In this document: in pieces, positions 47,285 through 56,380 of the stretch
Numbering within the stretch: the first letter of the stretch is position 1
Layout: every line of letters starts with the position of its first letter
DNA from: Bacteroides sp.
Lineage (GTDB): Bacteria > Bacteroidota > Bacteroidia > Bacteroidales > Bacteroidaceae
Reading direction: 5' to 3'
Assembly (NCBI GenBank): GCA_015060765.1
Contig: SUXW01000002.1
Coordinates: 1-64,000, forward strand
Length of the DNA: 64,000 nucleotides
Program-made: the position numbers and the translations under genes
Notes under the pieces: model-generated
The model's database searches: none
The model's input: only the letters and a program-made list of their open reading frames with translations
What the model was told of the DNA's origin: nothing

Positions 47285-47707
47285 AAAATGCTTTGAGGAT
47301 TGTATTTCCTCAAAAGCGTTGCAAAGGTAGAGTTTTTTTTTGAATCTACAAACGTTAAGCCGATTTTTATTCAAAACTTTTTTTAAAAAAAGATTTGTTT
47401 TGCGCTTCGCAAACGATAGGTTTTTTCGCCAAGGAAGAATGTTGAATAACATACGTATCTTTTAATCAAAAGATACGTATTGTTTGCCCGAAAGATACGT
47501 ATCTTTTTTACAAATCATTAGGAACGTTTTTAGACTCTAAATCACTATATACAGGGAATTACGTTTTCCAATGCCACACTTGCAACAGCATCTTAATCAA
47601 CTGATTCTCAATGGAAATACTGTGGCAAGAGTTCAAAATCTCTTGCAACACATGCAACAAGGAACCAATTTAATTATGTAGTTAATAAGAATTGGTTGCT
47701 ACAATAA
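47285..47707. other. Gene-poor AT-rich stretch with palindromes
   Basis: Contains the upstream region of the tRNA-Ser genes, the palindrome cluster at 47451-47506 and, from 47571 to 47681, a 36-codon open frame (MPHLQQHLNQLILNG) that is too short to call. No other gene is seen. Confidence 0.5.
47451..47506. repeat. Three ATACGTAT palindromic units
   Basis: ATACGTATCTTTT-AATC-AAAAGATACGTAT (47451-47480) is a perfect 13-bp inverted repeat. Ten bases on, AAAGATACGTATCTTT (47491-47506) is a perfect 16-bp palindrome followed by more T. All three copies share AAAGATACGTAT. They could be operator sites or two stacked terminators. Confidence 0.6.
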
Positions 47708-47947
47708 TCACAACCCAATCGTTTTAAAAATCCTATTTTTTAACAGGAGACATTCATCTTCAGGCAAAACCTGTAATTCTGTATTTTCCGCCAAAAGTAC
47801 ATTACAAGCTTCATCCATTATTGGAGATTGATGTGCATTCTCCGCTTCATCAATATAGAGTGAAGAAAGAGGAGAATGACACAAGACAGCCTTTACAAAA
47901 CCATCATCCCATAAATAATCTTCTACCTTATTATAAATCCTTTTCAC
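47708..47947 (-). CDS. Truncated FecR-type anti-sigma N-terminal domain
   Basis: Small protein of about 79-81 aa directly after an ECF sigma gene. Its sequence (YNKVEDYLWDDGFVKAVL ... MDEACNVLLAE ... LKNRIFKTIGL) resembles the cytoplasmic N-terminal helices of Bacteroidetes FecR anti-sigma factors, the part that binds sigma. The membrane helix and periplasmic FecR domain are absent, and the frame stops at TTGTGA. No ATG starts it; the first codons are TTG (47953) or GTG (47947). It may be a free-standing anti-sigma domain or the remains of a broken fecR gene. The 76-base gap to the sigma gene fits a shared transcript. Confidence 0.5.
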   Translation of the reverse strand: MKRIYNKVEDYLWDDGFVKAVLCHSPLSSLYIDEAENAHQSPIMDEACNVLLAENTELQVLPEDECLLLKNRIFKTIGL

Positions 47948-48023
47948 AACCAAAACAAATATGCGATAAACCTTTTATTTTAAAGACGCATATCTGTTAT
48001 GGAATGTACTCATTATGTGAGAA

Positions 48024-48584
48024 TTATTTTACCATTTCTCTCAATTTTGTCAGTCCTCTGTGCATCAAGTTGCGGACCGACTGATAATTCATGTCCATAA
48101 TGGAACATATATCTTCGTATTTTTTCTCTTCAATATAATACAATGTTAAAGCTTCTCGCTGGCGAGGAGACAAACGACACATCAAACTTTCCAACATCAA
48201 ATGTTCGGTTTGAGCCTTTTCTAAAACAATATAACGTGATTCAACATCATCACCCGCAGCAGAAACAGGTTCCATTTCATCAACCGAAGTATCCGTCATA
48301 AAACTTCTCTTCCGTAGTTCATCACACAATTTATTCTTTAATGAAATAAATAAATAGGATTTGAAATTTTCAATTACACCGAGTTCTGTACGTCTTGCAT
48401 AAAGCTTGACAAATACATCATGGATACAATCCTTCAACAGTTCTTTATCGGTTGTAAGTTTACATCCATAATTAAACAATATTTGAATATGTGAATCATA
48501 CAAATTAGAAAAAGCCATAACATTCCCTTTTTGAAATTCAGATACCCAATATGCGGTTTTATCTACAGAGTTTTGGTTCATCAC
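48024..48584 (-). CDS. ECF-type RNA polymerase sigma factor
   Basis: Extracytoplasmic-function sigma-70 factor, 186 aa. Region 2 reads FSNLYDSHIQILFNYGCKLTTDKELLKDCIHDVFVKLY, and region 4 reads LMCRLSPRQREALTLYYIEEKKYEDICSIMDMNYQSVRNLMHRGLTKLREM. This is the sigma-70 group typical of Bacteroides glycan loci, normally followed by a FecR anti-sigma gene. Here only a truncated version follows. It lies beside a pectin PUL whose SusC lacks an obvious N-terminal sigma-signalling (STN) domain, so which genes it controls is open. The start may be 48584 or 48581. Confidence 0.88.
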   Translation of the reverse strand: MMNQNSVDKTAYWVSEFQKGNVMAFSNLYDSHIQILFNYGCKLTTDKELLKDCIHDVFVKLYARRTELGVIENFKSYLFISLKNKLCDELRKRSFMTDTSVDEMEPVSAAGDDVESRYIVLEKAQTEHLMLESLMCRLSPRQREALTLYYIEEKKYEDICSIMDMNYQSVRNLMHRGLTKLREMVK

Positions 48585-48726
48585 AGTATTTCTTAGATTA
48601 TTGGTTTAACACTGCAAATCTAAACATGAAAGGATATAAAACAAAGAAAAATTTGATTATTTGAAAGTAAAATTAGATAAAATGTTATATAACATAAAGA
48701 ACAAATATAACCAGGCACATAAAGAA

Positions 48727-48755
48727 AAATGGGAAATGCCAAGCATTTCCCATTT
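48727..48755 (-). terminator. Terminator of the DUF6298 gene
   Basis: On the minus strand AAATGGGAAATGC-TTG-GCATTTCCCATTT followed by TTC TTT, just after the stop at 48760. Confidence 0.85.
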
Positions 48756-48759
48756 CCAT

Positions 48760-51700
48760 TTAAATTTTATCGAACCAATACATCTGGCCATTTTGCTCCC
48801 CCGTCCTTAATTTATACAAATCCTTTATTTTCAGGTTTTTAATTAGGACTTCAATCTTACCAGTACGCATATTTACCTTCTTCAGCATATACTTTCCCGG
48901 CGAAAGTTTCAATAGGGTTTCCATCGGTTTTTGAGAATAAATAAGATAGCCAATATCAGATTTTCCCAATTGCCAATAACTACCATCCGATGGAAGAGTT
49001 AACATTTTAGCCACATCATTTAGAAAATCCTTATCGCTAATAGGCAAAGCCGGACAAGATCCTCCTCCCATCAAGACCCCCCATGCCACTTGAGGATAAG
49101 ATTGCCCGTAATAGACTACCGCTTTATCAGGATATCTCATCCGATATTCCGAAACAGCCTGATAAGCTTCATCGATGGTCGTTTTACCGACTTTCATTTT
49201 ACGGGCATGTTGGCGAGGGGCCATATTCTTTCCACCTTCGGGTGCATATACCCCATCCGTTTTATAATGCCAATAACGTATATCAATAATATCCACTACT
49301 TCCGAACGTATCGGATCATTCAATATAGCATCTTGAACATCCTTGGTAGCACTTAAAGCTATCAAGACTTGCTTTCCTGTTTCTTTCTTCCATTCGGCAA
49401 TGACATCTAACCAAAATTGTACGAAATGAAGCGGTCCTGTATATTCAGCACTGACAAGATGAACTACATTGGGATGGTCGGCCAATTGTTCCAAACACAT
49501 ACGGATATAGTTACGATGCAATTTTCTACGGACCGGATGATTCACATCATAGAACATATCAGCTACAAACACCCGCTTGTCGCCTGCAAAATTTACCGGT
49601 TCAGGCATATCAGTACCATTGATATTATTGACAGACCTCCATGGAGAATCGACCCAATGAGCACCGGCTTCCAAAATGTTGTGCTGGAAATAATTCTGAT
49701 GGAATAACAACAAGCCATGTTCCGCACCTTTGGCTGCAAACTCTTTCATACGCTGCCAATACCATGCATTCGGACGATTCAAGTCGTATTTGCTTAATCC
49801 CTCCCATGCTGTTCCTTCACCGCTTCGCGCAAACGGTTGTTCATAGAAAGGTCCCCATACATCACCATCACGACGACGTACCCGTTCGTGATCATCTCTA
49901 CGGCGATCATACCATAAACCATAGTTATGATCCAAAACCAACACATTATTCTTGACCATATAATGAATGGTAGAATCAATTCGGTCGGTCAATCCCCATC
50001 CTTCTCTTCCCGGTACAAAACGGGTAATATGCGGTTTTGCTTTAGGCAACCAATTACTCTTCAGTTTGCCGCTCCACCAAGGTACCACCGCACTATGTCC
50101 AACCAAAAGAGCACCATCCTTTACAATCTTTCCATCTACAACGCCAATTTTAGGAGTATTCTTTATGATTTCTTTCGCTTTTTTCTGCTTGATATCATCC
50201 ACATTTTTCAAACCTTCTATCGATATAGATGCGGTATAAGGAGCATCACAAATCCATTTTTCCATTGTAAGACGAGGTTCATAAGCCTCTTTTGCCAACA
50301 TCATGGCCTGTTCTACCGTAGGACTACTGGTGGCATTGGTTGATCTTGGCAGTATACGAGCCTGACTATCCACATCCTTACCCAATCGTTCTTTCAATTG
50401 TGCATAAAACAAGCTACGAGGCTGGACATGATTATCCATTTCCGCCCAATCACCATCTCCCCAACATTGTGCCCATGAACCATAAGTACGATTCTTAGCA
50501 TCTTCCGAGGGAGAAAAACAATGAATCATGGATGCAGTACATTGCCAAAACATACTGTTGGCAGTATTCCATCCCGCTCCATTTTTATTTTGACCTAAAT
50601 TTTTAAATATCAAATCGTTGCCATCTACATTGACAACATCAAACAACAAGCCACAAGCCCAAGTATCTATAGAACCGCTAAAGCCCAAAGATTCATACGT
50701 ATCACATTGTACAAAAGCATTCGGACCGGGGGCACAATATCCTGCAGCATAATCATGAATACCATGTACCGACAAACACCGTTGGAACAAAACTTGTTGT
50801 CCATAAGTCAAAAATGTACAGCGACGCATCCCTCCTATTTCGGAAACCGGTTCGTTTGAAACGCAATCTTCCACTGTCACTTTGGAAGCGGTATGTTGTA
50901 CAACTACTGCACTGCCTGCAAAATGTTTGAAATTTACCCGACGTACCCAACAATTCTCTGCATTTTCGATGGATACTCCTGTCCAACAATGATCTTCATC
51001 CTTCGGATATCGTTTGTCATAATCAGATATCAAAGTCATGTTTTCTATACCAACATCACCAATCCTTCCATTCCATACATAAGGCATTACTAATGAAGTC
51101 CCCCATTGAGCATCCAATGCCACAGTCAGCGGAGCATCCAAGGTAATGGTATTGCCATCCACTTGGCATACCAGTCTATCCCATAAGATATCCACTTCAC
51201 CCGGTTTCCAACCGGAATAACTATTGGCACCACCATGTTCATAGCAACCGATTGATTCGATCCATTCCTTCGTTGAAGGACGTAATACCTGTACTCTATC
51301 ACCTACTTTCAAGCGATTCGCGCCAAGCACTTGAAAACAACAAGCATTAACAGGTACATATTCCGTCTTTACTTTTAGCGTATCGATTGTTTTCTTGTCA
51401 TTTTCTCCTTCTATATAAATCAATGAGCCACGATCAACACCTTTCTTAATCAACACTGTTTGCTCGCAATCCATGCCACGGAGTACAACTCCGGATACCG
51501 TAATACGCAAAGCCTCATTCAATTCAAATATTCCCTTGTCAAGCAATACTGCTCCTCTAAAACCATTTGCGTCGACGGGTAAAGAAGACACGTAATCAAT
51601 TGCCTTTTGAATGCGTGAAGAATTATCGCCCGATTTCCAAGATACAAAAACAACATTCCCAACATCGGGAATAGTTATTTCCGAACTACGATAACCACAA

Positions 51701-51849
51701 GTCGAAAAATCCAAGATACGGTTACCGCGTTCATCACTAAGGTAATTCAATTCACCCTTTTGCACCTTCAAAGGAAAGGTTTGCGCATGCATACCATACG
51801 CAAATCCCATTCCTAACAACATGATATATAACCCTTTTAAACTAATCAT
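48760..51849 (-). CDS. Beta-helix plus DUF6298 pectin-locus protein
   Basis: Large secreted protein, 1029 aa, signal peptide ending MHAQ. Residues about 50-480 form a parallel beta-helix of the pectate-lyase type, with repeated short strands (VSIENAENCWVRRVNFKHFAGSAVVVQHTASKVTVEDCVS). Residues about 560-1029 form a second domain, recognisable as the DUF6298/collagen-binding-like region of Bacteroides pectin loci. It has a TIM-barrel-like run (VLVLDHNYGLWYDRRRDDHERVRR, VVHLVSAEYTGPLHFVQFWLDVIAEW with Glu802, VDIIDIRYWHY). Two possible catalytic units in one chain suggest it cuts or trims rhamnogalacturonan or homogalacturonan. Its ATG shares one base with the PL1 stop (TGATG). Function is not established. 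Confidence 0.75.
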   Translation of the reverse strand: MISLKGLYIMLLGMGFAYGMHAQTFPLKVQKGELNYLSDERGNRILDFSTCGYRSSEITIPDVGNVVFVSWKSGDNSSRIQKAIDYVSSLPVDANGFRGAVLLDKGIFELNEALRITVSGVVLRGMDCEQTVLIKKGVDRGSLIYIEGENDKKTIDTLKVKTEYVPVNACCFQVLGANRLKVGDRVQVLRPSTKEWIESIGCYEHGGANSYSGWKPGEVDILWDRLVCQVDGNTITLDAPLTVALDAQWGTSLVMPYVWNGRIGDVGIENMTLISDYDKRYPKDEDHCWTGVSIENAENCWVRRVNFKHFAGSAVVVQHTASKVTVEDCVSNEPVSEIGGMRRCTFLTYGQQVLFQRCLSVHGIHDYAAGYCAPGPNAFVQCDTYESLGFSGSIDTWACGLLFDVVNVDGNDLIFKNLGQNKNGAGWNTANSMFWQCTASMIHCFSPSEDAKNRTYGSWAQCWGDGDWAEMDNHVQPRSLFYAQLKERLGKDVDSQARILPRSTNATSSPTVEQAMMLAKEAYEPRLTMEKWICDAPYTASISIEGLKNVDDIKQKKAKEIIKNTPKIGVVDGKIVKDGALLVGHSAVVPWWSGKLKSNWLPKAKPHITRFVPGREGWGLTDRIDSTIHYMVKNNVLVLDHNYGLWYDRRRDDHERVRRRDGDVWGPFYEQPFARSGEGTAWEGLSKYDLNRPNAWYWQRMKEFAAKGAEHGLLLFHQNYFQHNILEAGAHWVDSPWRSVNNINGTDMPEPVNFAGDKRVFVADMFYDVNHPVRRKLHRNYIRMCLEQLADHPNVVHLVSAEYTGPLHFVQFWLDVIAEWKKETGKQVLIALSATKDVQDAILNDPIRSEVVDIIDIRYWHYKTDGVYAPEGGKNMAPRQHARKMKVGKTTIDEAYQAVSEYRMRYPDKAVVYYGQSYPQVAWGVLMGGGSCPALPISDKDFLNDVAKMLTLPSDGSYWQLGKSDIGYLIYSQKPMETLLKLSPGKYMLKKVNMRTGKIEVLIKNLKIKDLYKLRTGEQNGQMYWFDKI

Positions 51850-53540
51850 CAGAACAAACTTTTACGTTTAGCCAAAGTATCATAATTATTCTTTACATCA
51901 GCCCAATCAATTTTTTGAGTAGGATCGATACCGTTGATATACTTTTCAATATTGGTATATCCATCACCATTGCAATCCTTTACAGCATCCGATGCGTCGT
52001 TAGGATTCAATCCATATCTTATTTCCCATGCATCGGGCATACCATCCTTATCCGTATCCAAATAAGAAGTACCTTTATATTCAGGAAGTCCCCCTACCTG
52101 CTGAGGATGAGTGATAATACCTTGTTTATAAGAATCGGCAGGCAAACGACGTTTTACGTACGGACTTACGAATTCCCTGGCATCTTTAGCATAAATAGCT
52201 TTACCTGTCTTTACAGACTTAACAATACGTTCATCTACAGCATCACGTTTCGGGAAAGTTGCACCGGCATTACTTAAAACAAACTGATAAGCTTTATTGG
52301 CATCCATAATGGTTACATTCGGCATAGGGAAAGGTTTGTCCATCTTGATTTGCTTCAACGTTGCTTCCATTTGCGCTTCATCCACCCCCGGTTGTACGCC
52401 ACCGTCCCAATTATTCTTGGTCACCCGACTATTACCATGCACTCGGTTACCATCCACGTATGCACGGCCATACACGCCCCTATTCGCCTTATCCCGACCG
52501 GATTCTGGCTTTACGATACGATATGCTATCGGCTTATCTTTCGGAGTAATGGGTCCCGGCTTGAAATTATTATTGATGATATTAAGACGACTGGTATTGT
52601 CTCCACCATCCACGGTACGGTTCCACCAATTGAAAGTGATGTTATTTACAAAATTGAAATCACCGTTCATGCCAATAGAACAATTACGACTGATGTTCGA
52701 TGCAAACAAATTACGACAGAACATACTATTATGTCCCCCTATCGTTGCACCAAAGGAATGATTATACATATCCAAACATTCAGAGAATATAGAATTCTGA
52801 ATCGTTATGTTTACTGTAGGGAGTTTCAAACCACGTCCTAAAGAATCGCGATTATATACATGACGATATACCGACATATTTTCATCCAGTCCCCAACTAG
52901 CTGAACAATGGTCAATGATGACATTACCTACACAATTGCCGCCCAATGCATCATCACGGAATGCTACATCAGTCTGTCCACGACGGAAACGCATGTGACG
53001 GATAACAATGTCATGTGTATCCATTAGTACAGATGCTCCCGTTACACATATACCGTCTCCCGGAGCCGTTTGCCCAGCTATAGTTATATAAGGAGCACGA
53101 ATGTTTATAGGAGATTCTAAATGTATTACCCCAGAAACATTAAACACCACAATTCGCGCACCACCAGCTTCACAAGCTTCACGAAGTGTACCCGGTCCTC
53201 TATCAGCCAATGATGTAACCACCATAACCTTACCGCCACGTCCACCAGGGGTATAGGCACCTCCTCCTTCCGCACCTGGGAAAGCCGGTATATCGGCCTT
53301 TACCAAATCTTCTGGTTGGGAAGCCCATGGTTTGTATGGACGTCCTTTAGAAACTTCAGCCATCACTACAGGCAAAGCCTTTTCCCACGCCTCATCCGAC
53401 AAACGGTCTATTTCAATTTGTTGACGTTCGATACGTGCCTTGATGGAATCCGGTATCGTAGGATATTGAGCCATCAACTGAAATGCACATGCAATAAAAC
53501 AACCTACTGCTATTGTCCTCATTCTATTCATAATATTCAC
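51849..53540 (-). CDS. PL1 family pectate lyase with C-terminal Asp-rich module
   Basis: Secreted pectate lyase, 563 aa, signal ending LMAQ. The PL1 beta-helix domain begins IPAFPGAEGGGAYTPGGRGGKVMVVTSLADRGPGTLREACEAGGARIVVFNVSG, continues with IRAPYITIAGQTAPGDGI and NVIIDHCSASWGLDENMSVYR, and includes the Arg-rich IVIRHMRFRRGQTDV. A C-terminal module DTDKDGMPDAWEIRYGLNPNDASDAVKDCNGDGYTNIEKYING resembles calcium-binding thrombospondin-3/EF-like repeats. It cleaves polygalacturonate by beta-elimination, probably needing Ca2+. First gene of a two-gene unit with DUF6298. Starts at 53531 or 53522 are possible. Confidence 0.9.
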   Translation of the reverse strand: MNIMNRMRTIAVGCFIACAFQLMAQYPTIPDSIKARIERQQIEIDRLSDEAWEKALPVVMAEVSKGRPYKPWASQPEDLVKADIPAFPGAEGGGAYTPGGRGGKVMVVTSLADRGPGTLREACEAGGARIVVFNVSGVIHLESPINIRAPYITIAGQTAPGDGICVTGASVLMDTHDIVIRHMRFRRGQTDVAFRDDALGGNCVGNVIIDHCSASWGLDENMSVYRHVYNRDSLGRGLKLPTVNITIQNSIFSECLDMYNHSFGATIGGHNSMFCRNLFASNISRNCSIGMNGDFNFVNNITFNWWNRTVDGGDNTSRLNIINNNFKPGPITPKDKPIAYRIVKPESGRDKANRGVYGRAYVDGNRVHGNSRVTKNNWDGGVQPGVDEAQMEATLKQIKMDKPFPMPNVTIMDANKAYQFVLSNAGATFPKRDAVDERIVKSVKTGKAIYAKDAREFVSPYVKRRLPADSYKQGIITHPQQVGGLPEYKGTSYLDTDKDGMPDAWEIRYGLNPNDASDAVKDCNGDGYTNIEKYINGIDPTQKIDWADVKNNYDTLAKRKSLF

Positions 53541-53609
53541 TTTAAATTCAATACGTTTATAATAAAAGACGAAACGAATCCTTTTCCGTACTCTTTACAA
53601 ATAAAAAAA

Positions 53610-53643
53610 GTCATTCAGAGTTTGAGACCTTACTCTGAATGAC
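53610..53643 (-). terminator. Terminator of the DUF3826 gene
   Basis: On the minus strand GTCATTCAGAGT-AAGGTCTCAA-ACTCTGAATGAC followed by TTTTTTT, 22 bases after the stop. Confidence 0.88.
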
Positions 53644-53665
53644 CCTATCTATCATGCCGCTTCTA

Positions 53666-54331
53666 TCAGATTGTACCTCCGCGTTCTTTGATACGCTTGT
53701 ACCATTCTTCACGTTCTTTCACCAAGTCATATCCCCGTTTAGAAAGATAATTATTGATGCGACCTTTGTATTTTCCGAAAACTTCATGTTTCTTTTTGGA
53801 ATTTTCTGCATCGATGGCAAGTTCACGAGCCTCAATCAACCATGCCATAATCTGTGCTTTTTCTTCTTCCTTTAAAGATGGAATCATGTCAAGAGTTGCA
53901 TCGTATGTTACTTTCACAACATTATAGGTCATCCCATCCTTTACTGCAGCAATCTGTTCTTCATCCAAGAACAATGAAAGTGCTGCGGGAAAAGCGAAAT
54001 GAGAACGATAAAGTTTGGAATCTTTTTCATTTTCAGCTACTTTAATTGAAATTTGTTTCTCATCGCCCTTCAATGTCTCTTTTGCTATTTTTACTAACGA
54101 ATCACGGACTTCATAAATGTCATTCAACTCAAAATAGCGATTGGCAATGATGTATGTTACCTCTCGTACGGAATTTGTATCCTGCAGGCCCAACTTATCA
54201 ACAATTTTCTTCGAGCGTCCTAAAATGGAGTTCACATATTCCGGATTACGTCCTTTGTCATTCAATTCTATTGCGTTGGCAGATAATACCACTGCCAACA
54301 ACAATAGAATCATAAGATTTAACTTTTGCAT
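53666..54331 (-). CDS. DUF3826 secreted protein of pectin locus
   Basis: Exported helical protein, 221 aa, signal peptide MQKLNLMILLLLAVVLSANA. It matches the DUF3826 pattern by eye (YVNSILGRSKKIVDKLGL, NRYFELNDIYEVRD, LSLFLDEEQIAAVKDGMTYNVVKVTYDATLDMIPSLKEEEKAQIMAWLIEARELAIDAENSKKKHEVFGKYKGRINNYLSKRGYD). Members recur beside pectate lyases in Bacteroides. No catalytic motif is seen. It is 38 nt after the second PL1 gene and ends at a strong terminator. Confidence 0.82.
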   Translation of the reverse strand: MQKLNLMILLLLAVVLSANAIELNDKGRNPEYVNSILGRSKKIVDKLGLQDTNSVREVTYIIANRYFELNDIYEVRDSLVKIAKETLKGDEKQISIKVAENEKDSKLYRSHFAFPAALSLFLDEEQIAAVKDGMTYNVVKVTYDATLDMIPSLKEEEKAQIMAWLIEARELAIDAENSKKKHEVFGKYKGRINNYLSKRGYDLVKEREEWYKRIKERGGTI

Positions 54332-54369
54332 TAACTTAATAATTTAATTCAGTAATTAGCTAAAACAGT

Positions 54370-56106
54370 TTACATCAAGCTATTCTTTCCAGCCAATGTG
54401 TCGTAATTGTTTTTCAAGTCAGTCCAATCAATGCAATGCTTGGTACTGATACCATTGATGTATTTTTCAATGTTAGTATAACCGTCGCCTGTACAATCCT
54501 TTATTGCATCACTTGCATCATTCGGATTCAAGCCATTAGCTGTTTCCCATGCATCCGGCATACCATCCTTATCTGTATCTATATAAGGAGTACCTTTGTA
54601 TTCCGGATAACCACCCATCTGACGTGGATCAGTGATAATACCCAATTTATAGGAGTCCTTATCCATACGACGATACTTGAATTCACCGTCTTCACCCATG
54701 GACTTTTCTGCCAAACCTGTCAAATCGCCATGGAATTTCTTTGCCATCTTTTCATCGTAATATGGAACTCCCGTACGTACTTCCTCTACGATACGTTGGT
54801 CTACAATATCCCGACAAGGAAGTGTGGCACCGGCATTATCCAATACATAATTATAGGCTTCTTGAGCATTCATCATTTTAACGTATGGCATTTCGAATGG
54901 AGAATACGAACGCATATATTCAGTATGTCCATCTGTATTTCGTTGGCTTTCAATTTGGATACCACCATTCCAATTATCAGCCGTGATTTCCGGATAACCT
55001 TCCACAATATTACCATCGGCAAACACACGTCCGTATTGTTTATAGTTCAATTTACTACGTCCCGATTCGGGTTTCAAGATACGATGACCTACTGGAGAAT
55101 TCTTTGGAGTAGCAGGACCTGGCTTGTAGTAATTATTAATCATATTATACAAAGCCGTATAGTCACCTCCATCTGTAGAACGATGCACCCAATTGAACAC
55201 TACATTATTCACGAAGTTGAAAATACCGTTCCAACCGATAGAAGGATTACGTCCCGTGTTACTAGCCCAAAGGTTACGCATAAAGGCACAATTCTCACCA
55301 CCCAATGTGCTACCGAAAGAATGATTATAAGTATCCAAAGCTTTAGCCGAAATGGTATTTTGTATAGTTACATTGACGGTAGGATACTTTTCAGCCACAG
55401 TTTTGTATTGACCTTCGCTTGGATCATACATATGACGGTAGAAAGAGATGTTTTCATCCAATCCCCAAGTACAGGAACAGTGGTCAATCATGATATTTCC
55501 AACCGGATTACCACCGAACGAGTCGTCACGACGTACCACATCGGTTTCACCACGACGGAAACGCATATGACGGATAACCACATCATGCGTATTTACCCAA
55601 AATGATTCACCAGCTACACAAACACCGTCACCAGGAGCTGTCTGACCTGCAATGGTTATATAAGGAGCACGAATACTGATGGGAGTTTCCAATTTAATGA
55701 TACCTGATACATTGAATACAACGATTCTGGCGCCACCGGATTCACAAGCTTCACGTAAAGAACCAGGACCACGGTCGTTCAGGTTAGTAACCGTAATCAC
55801 TCTACCACCACGTCCGCCAAAACTATACATACCTCCTCCTTCTGCTCCTGGGAAAGCAGGAATCTTTGCTTGGGGTAAATCCGATGGACGATGTGCAAAT
55901 GGAATGTAAGGACGACCTTGTTTGGCTTCTTCCTTCACTACTTTCAAAGCTTCTATCCATGCTGCTTCCGACTGTTCGTTCAGTTCTGCAACTCTTTTCT
56001 TATACGCTTCGTTAGCTTCACTCTTGATTTGTGGATATTGGGCCATGGCATAAGTACTGCCCAACAACAATCCTAATCCTAAAATAATAACTTTTCCTTT
56101 CATCAT
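54370..56106 (-). CDS. PL1 family pectate lyase, second copy
   Basis: Secreted pectate lyase, 578 aa, paralogue of the PL1 gene at 51849 with the same domain order. The helix has IPAFPGAEGGGMYSFGGRGGRVITVTNLNDRGPGSLREACESGGARIVVFNVSG, IRAPYITIAGQTAPGDGVC, IVIRH-type MRFRRGETDVVRRD, NIMIDHCSCTWGLDENISFYR. The C-terminal module DTDKDGMPDAWETANGLNPNDASDAIKDCTGDGYTNIEKYING repeats that of the first copy. The track start at 56121 is GTG; the ATG at 56106 or 56103 gives a clean signal peptide (MKGKVIILGLGLLLGSTYAMAQ). It leads a unit with DUF3826 and is divergent from the SusC/SusD genes. Confidence 0.9.
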   Translation of the reverse strand: MMKGKVIILGLGLLLGSTYAMAQYPQIKSEANEAYKKRVAELNEQSEAAWIEALKVVKEEAKQGRPYIPFAHRPSDLPQAKIPAFPGAEGGGMYSFGGRGGRVITVTNLNDRGPGSLREACESGGARIVVFNVSGIIKLETPISIRAPYITIAGQTAPGDGVCVAGESFWVNTHDVVIRHMRFRRGETDVVRRDDSFGGNPVGNIMIDHCSCTWGLDENISFYRHMYDPSEGQYKTVAEKYPTVNVTIQNTISAKALDTYNHSFGSTLGGENCAFMRNLWASNTGRNPSIGWNGIFNFVNNVVFNWVHRSTDGGDYTALYNMINNYYKPGPATPKNSPVGHRILKPESGRSKLNYKQYGRVFADGNIVEGYPEITADNWNGGIQIESQRNTDGHTEYMRSYSPFEMPYVKMMNAQEAYNYVLDNAGATLPCRDIVDQRIVEEVRTGVPYYDEKMAKKFHGDLTGLAEKSMGEDGEFKYRRMDKDSYKLGIITDPRQMGGYPEYKGTPYIDTDKDGMPDAWETANGLNPNDASDAIKDCTGDGYTNIEKYINGISTKHCIDWTDLKNNYDTLAGKNSLM

Positions 56107-56380
56107 TAATAATCTTTTCACTTAAGACGAAGCAAGAAGAAAAAGGTAATACCCTATCCTTCCAAAATTAAAGCTATTTAACAAATTAAATTTTATTTAT
56201 TTTTTGAATATAGTAATTAAAAACAACCTACAATGTCCGCTTTTTTGAATAGTAAATTGTATAAATATTTTCACAGAAAATATAATAATTCAAAGTACTT
56301 CCGGTACTTATTCTTTTTTGATAATTAGATAATTACAGAGAAAATTAATTAAATATTGTTTAACTAAAATTCATGAATCT
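56107..56380. promoter_or_regulatory. Divergent regulatory region of the pectin locus
   Basis: 274 bases, AT-rich, between divergent PL1 and DUF5123 genes. On the minus strand TAATTTTG (56170-56163) fits a -7 element for the PL1 operon. No clear -7 element was found for the plus strand. A sensor or sigma recognition site could lie here. Confidence 0.5.

Noticed and set aside
47090-47452. ORFs of 68 and 114 aa across the tRNA-Ser region
   Set aside because: They read through both tRNA genes and their hairpins; the translations have no protein-like features.
54436-55605. 389-aa plus-strand ORF over the second PL1 gene
   Set aside because: Antisense shadow with Ile/Thr/His-rich translation and no domain; the PL1 frame is certain.
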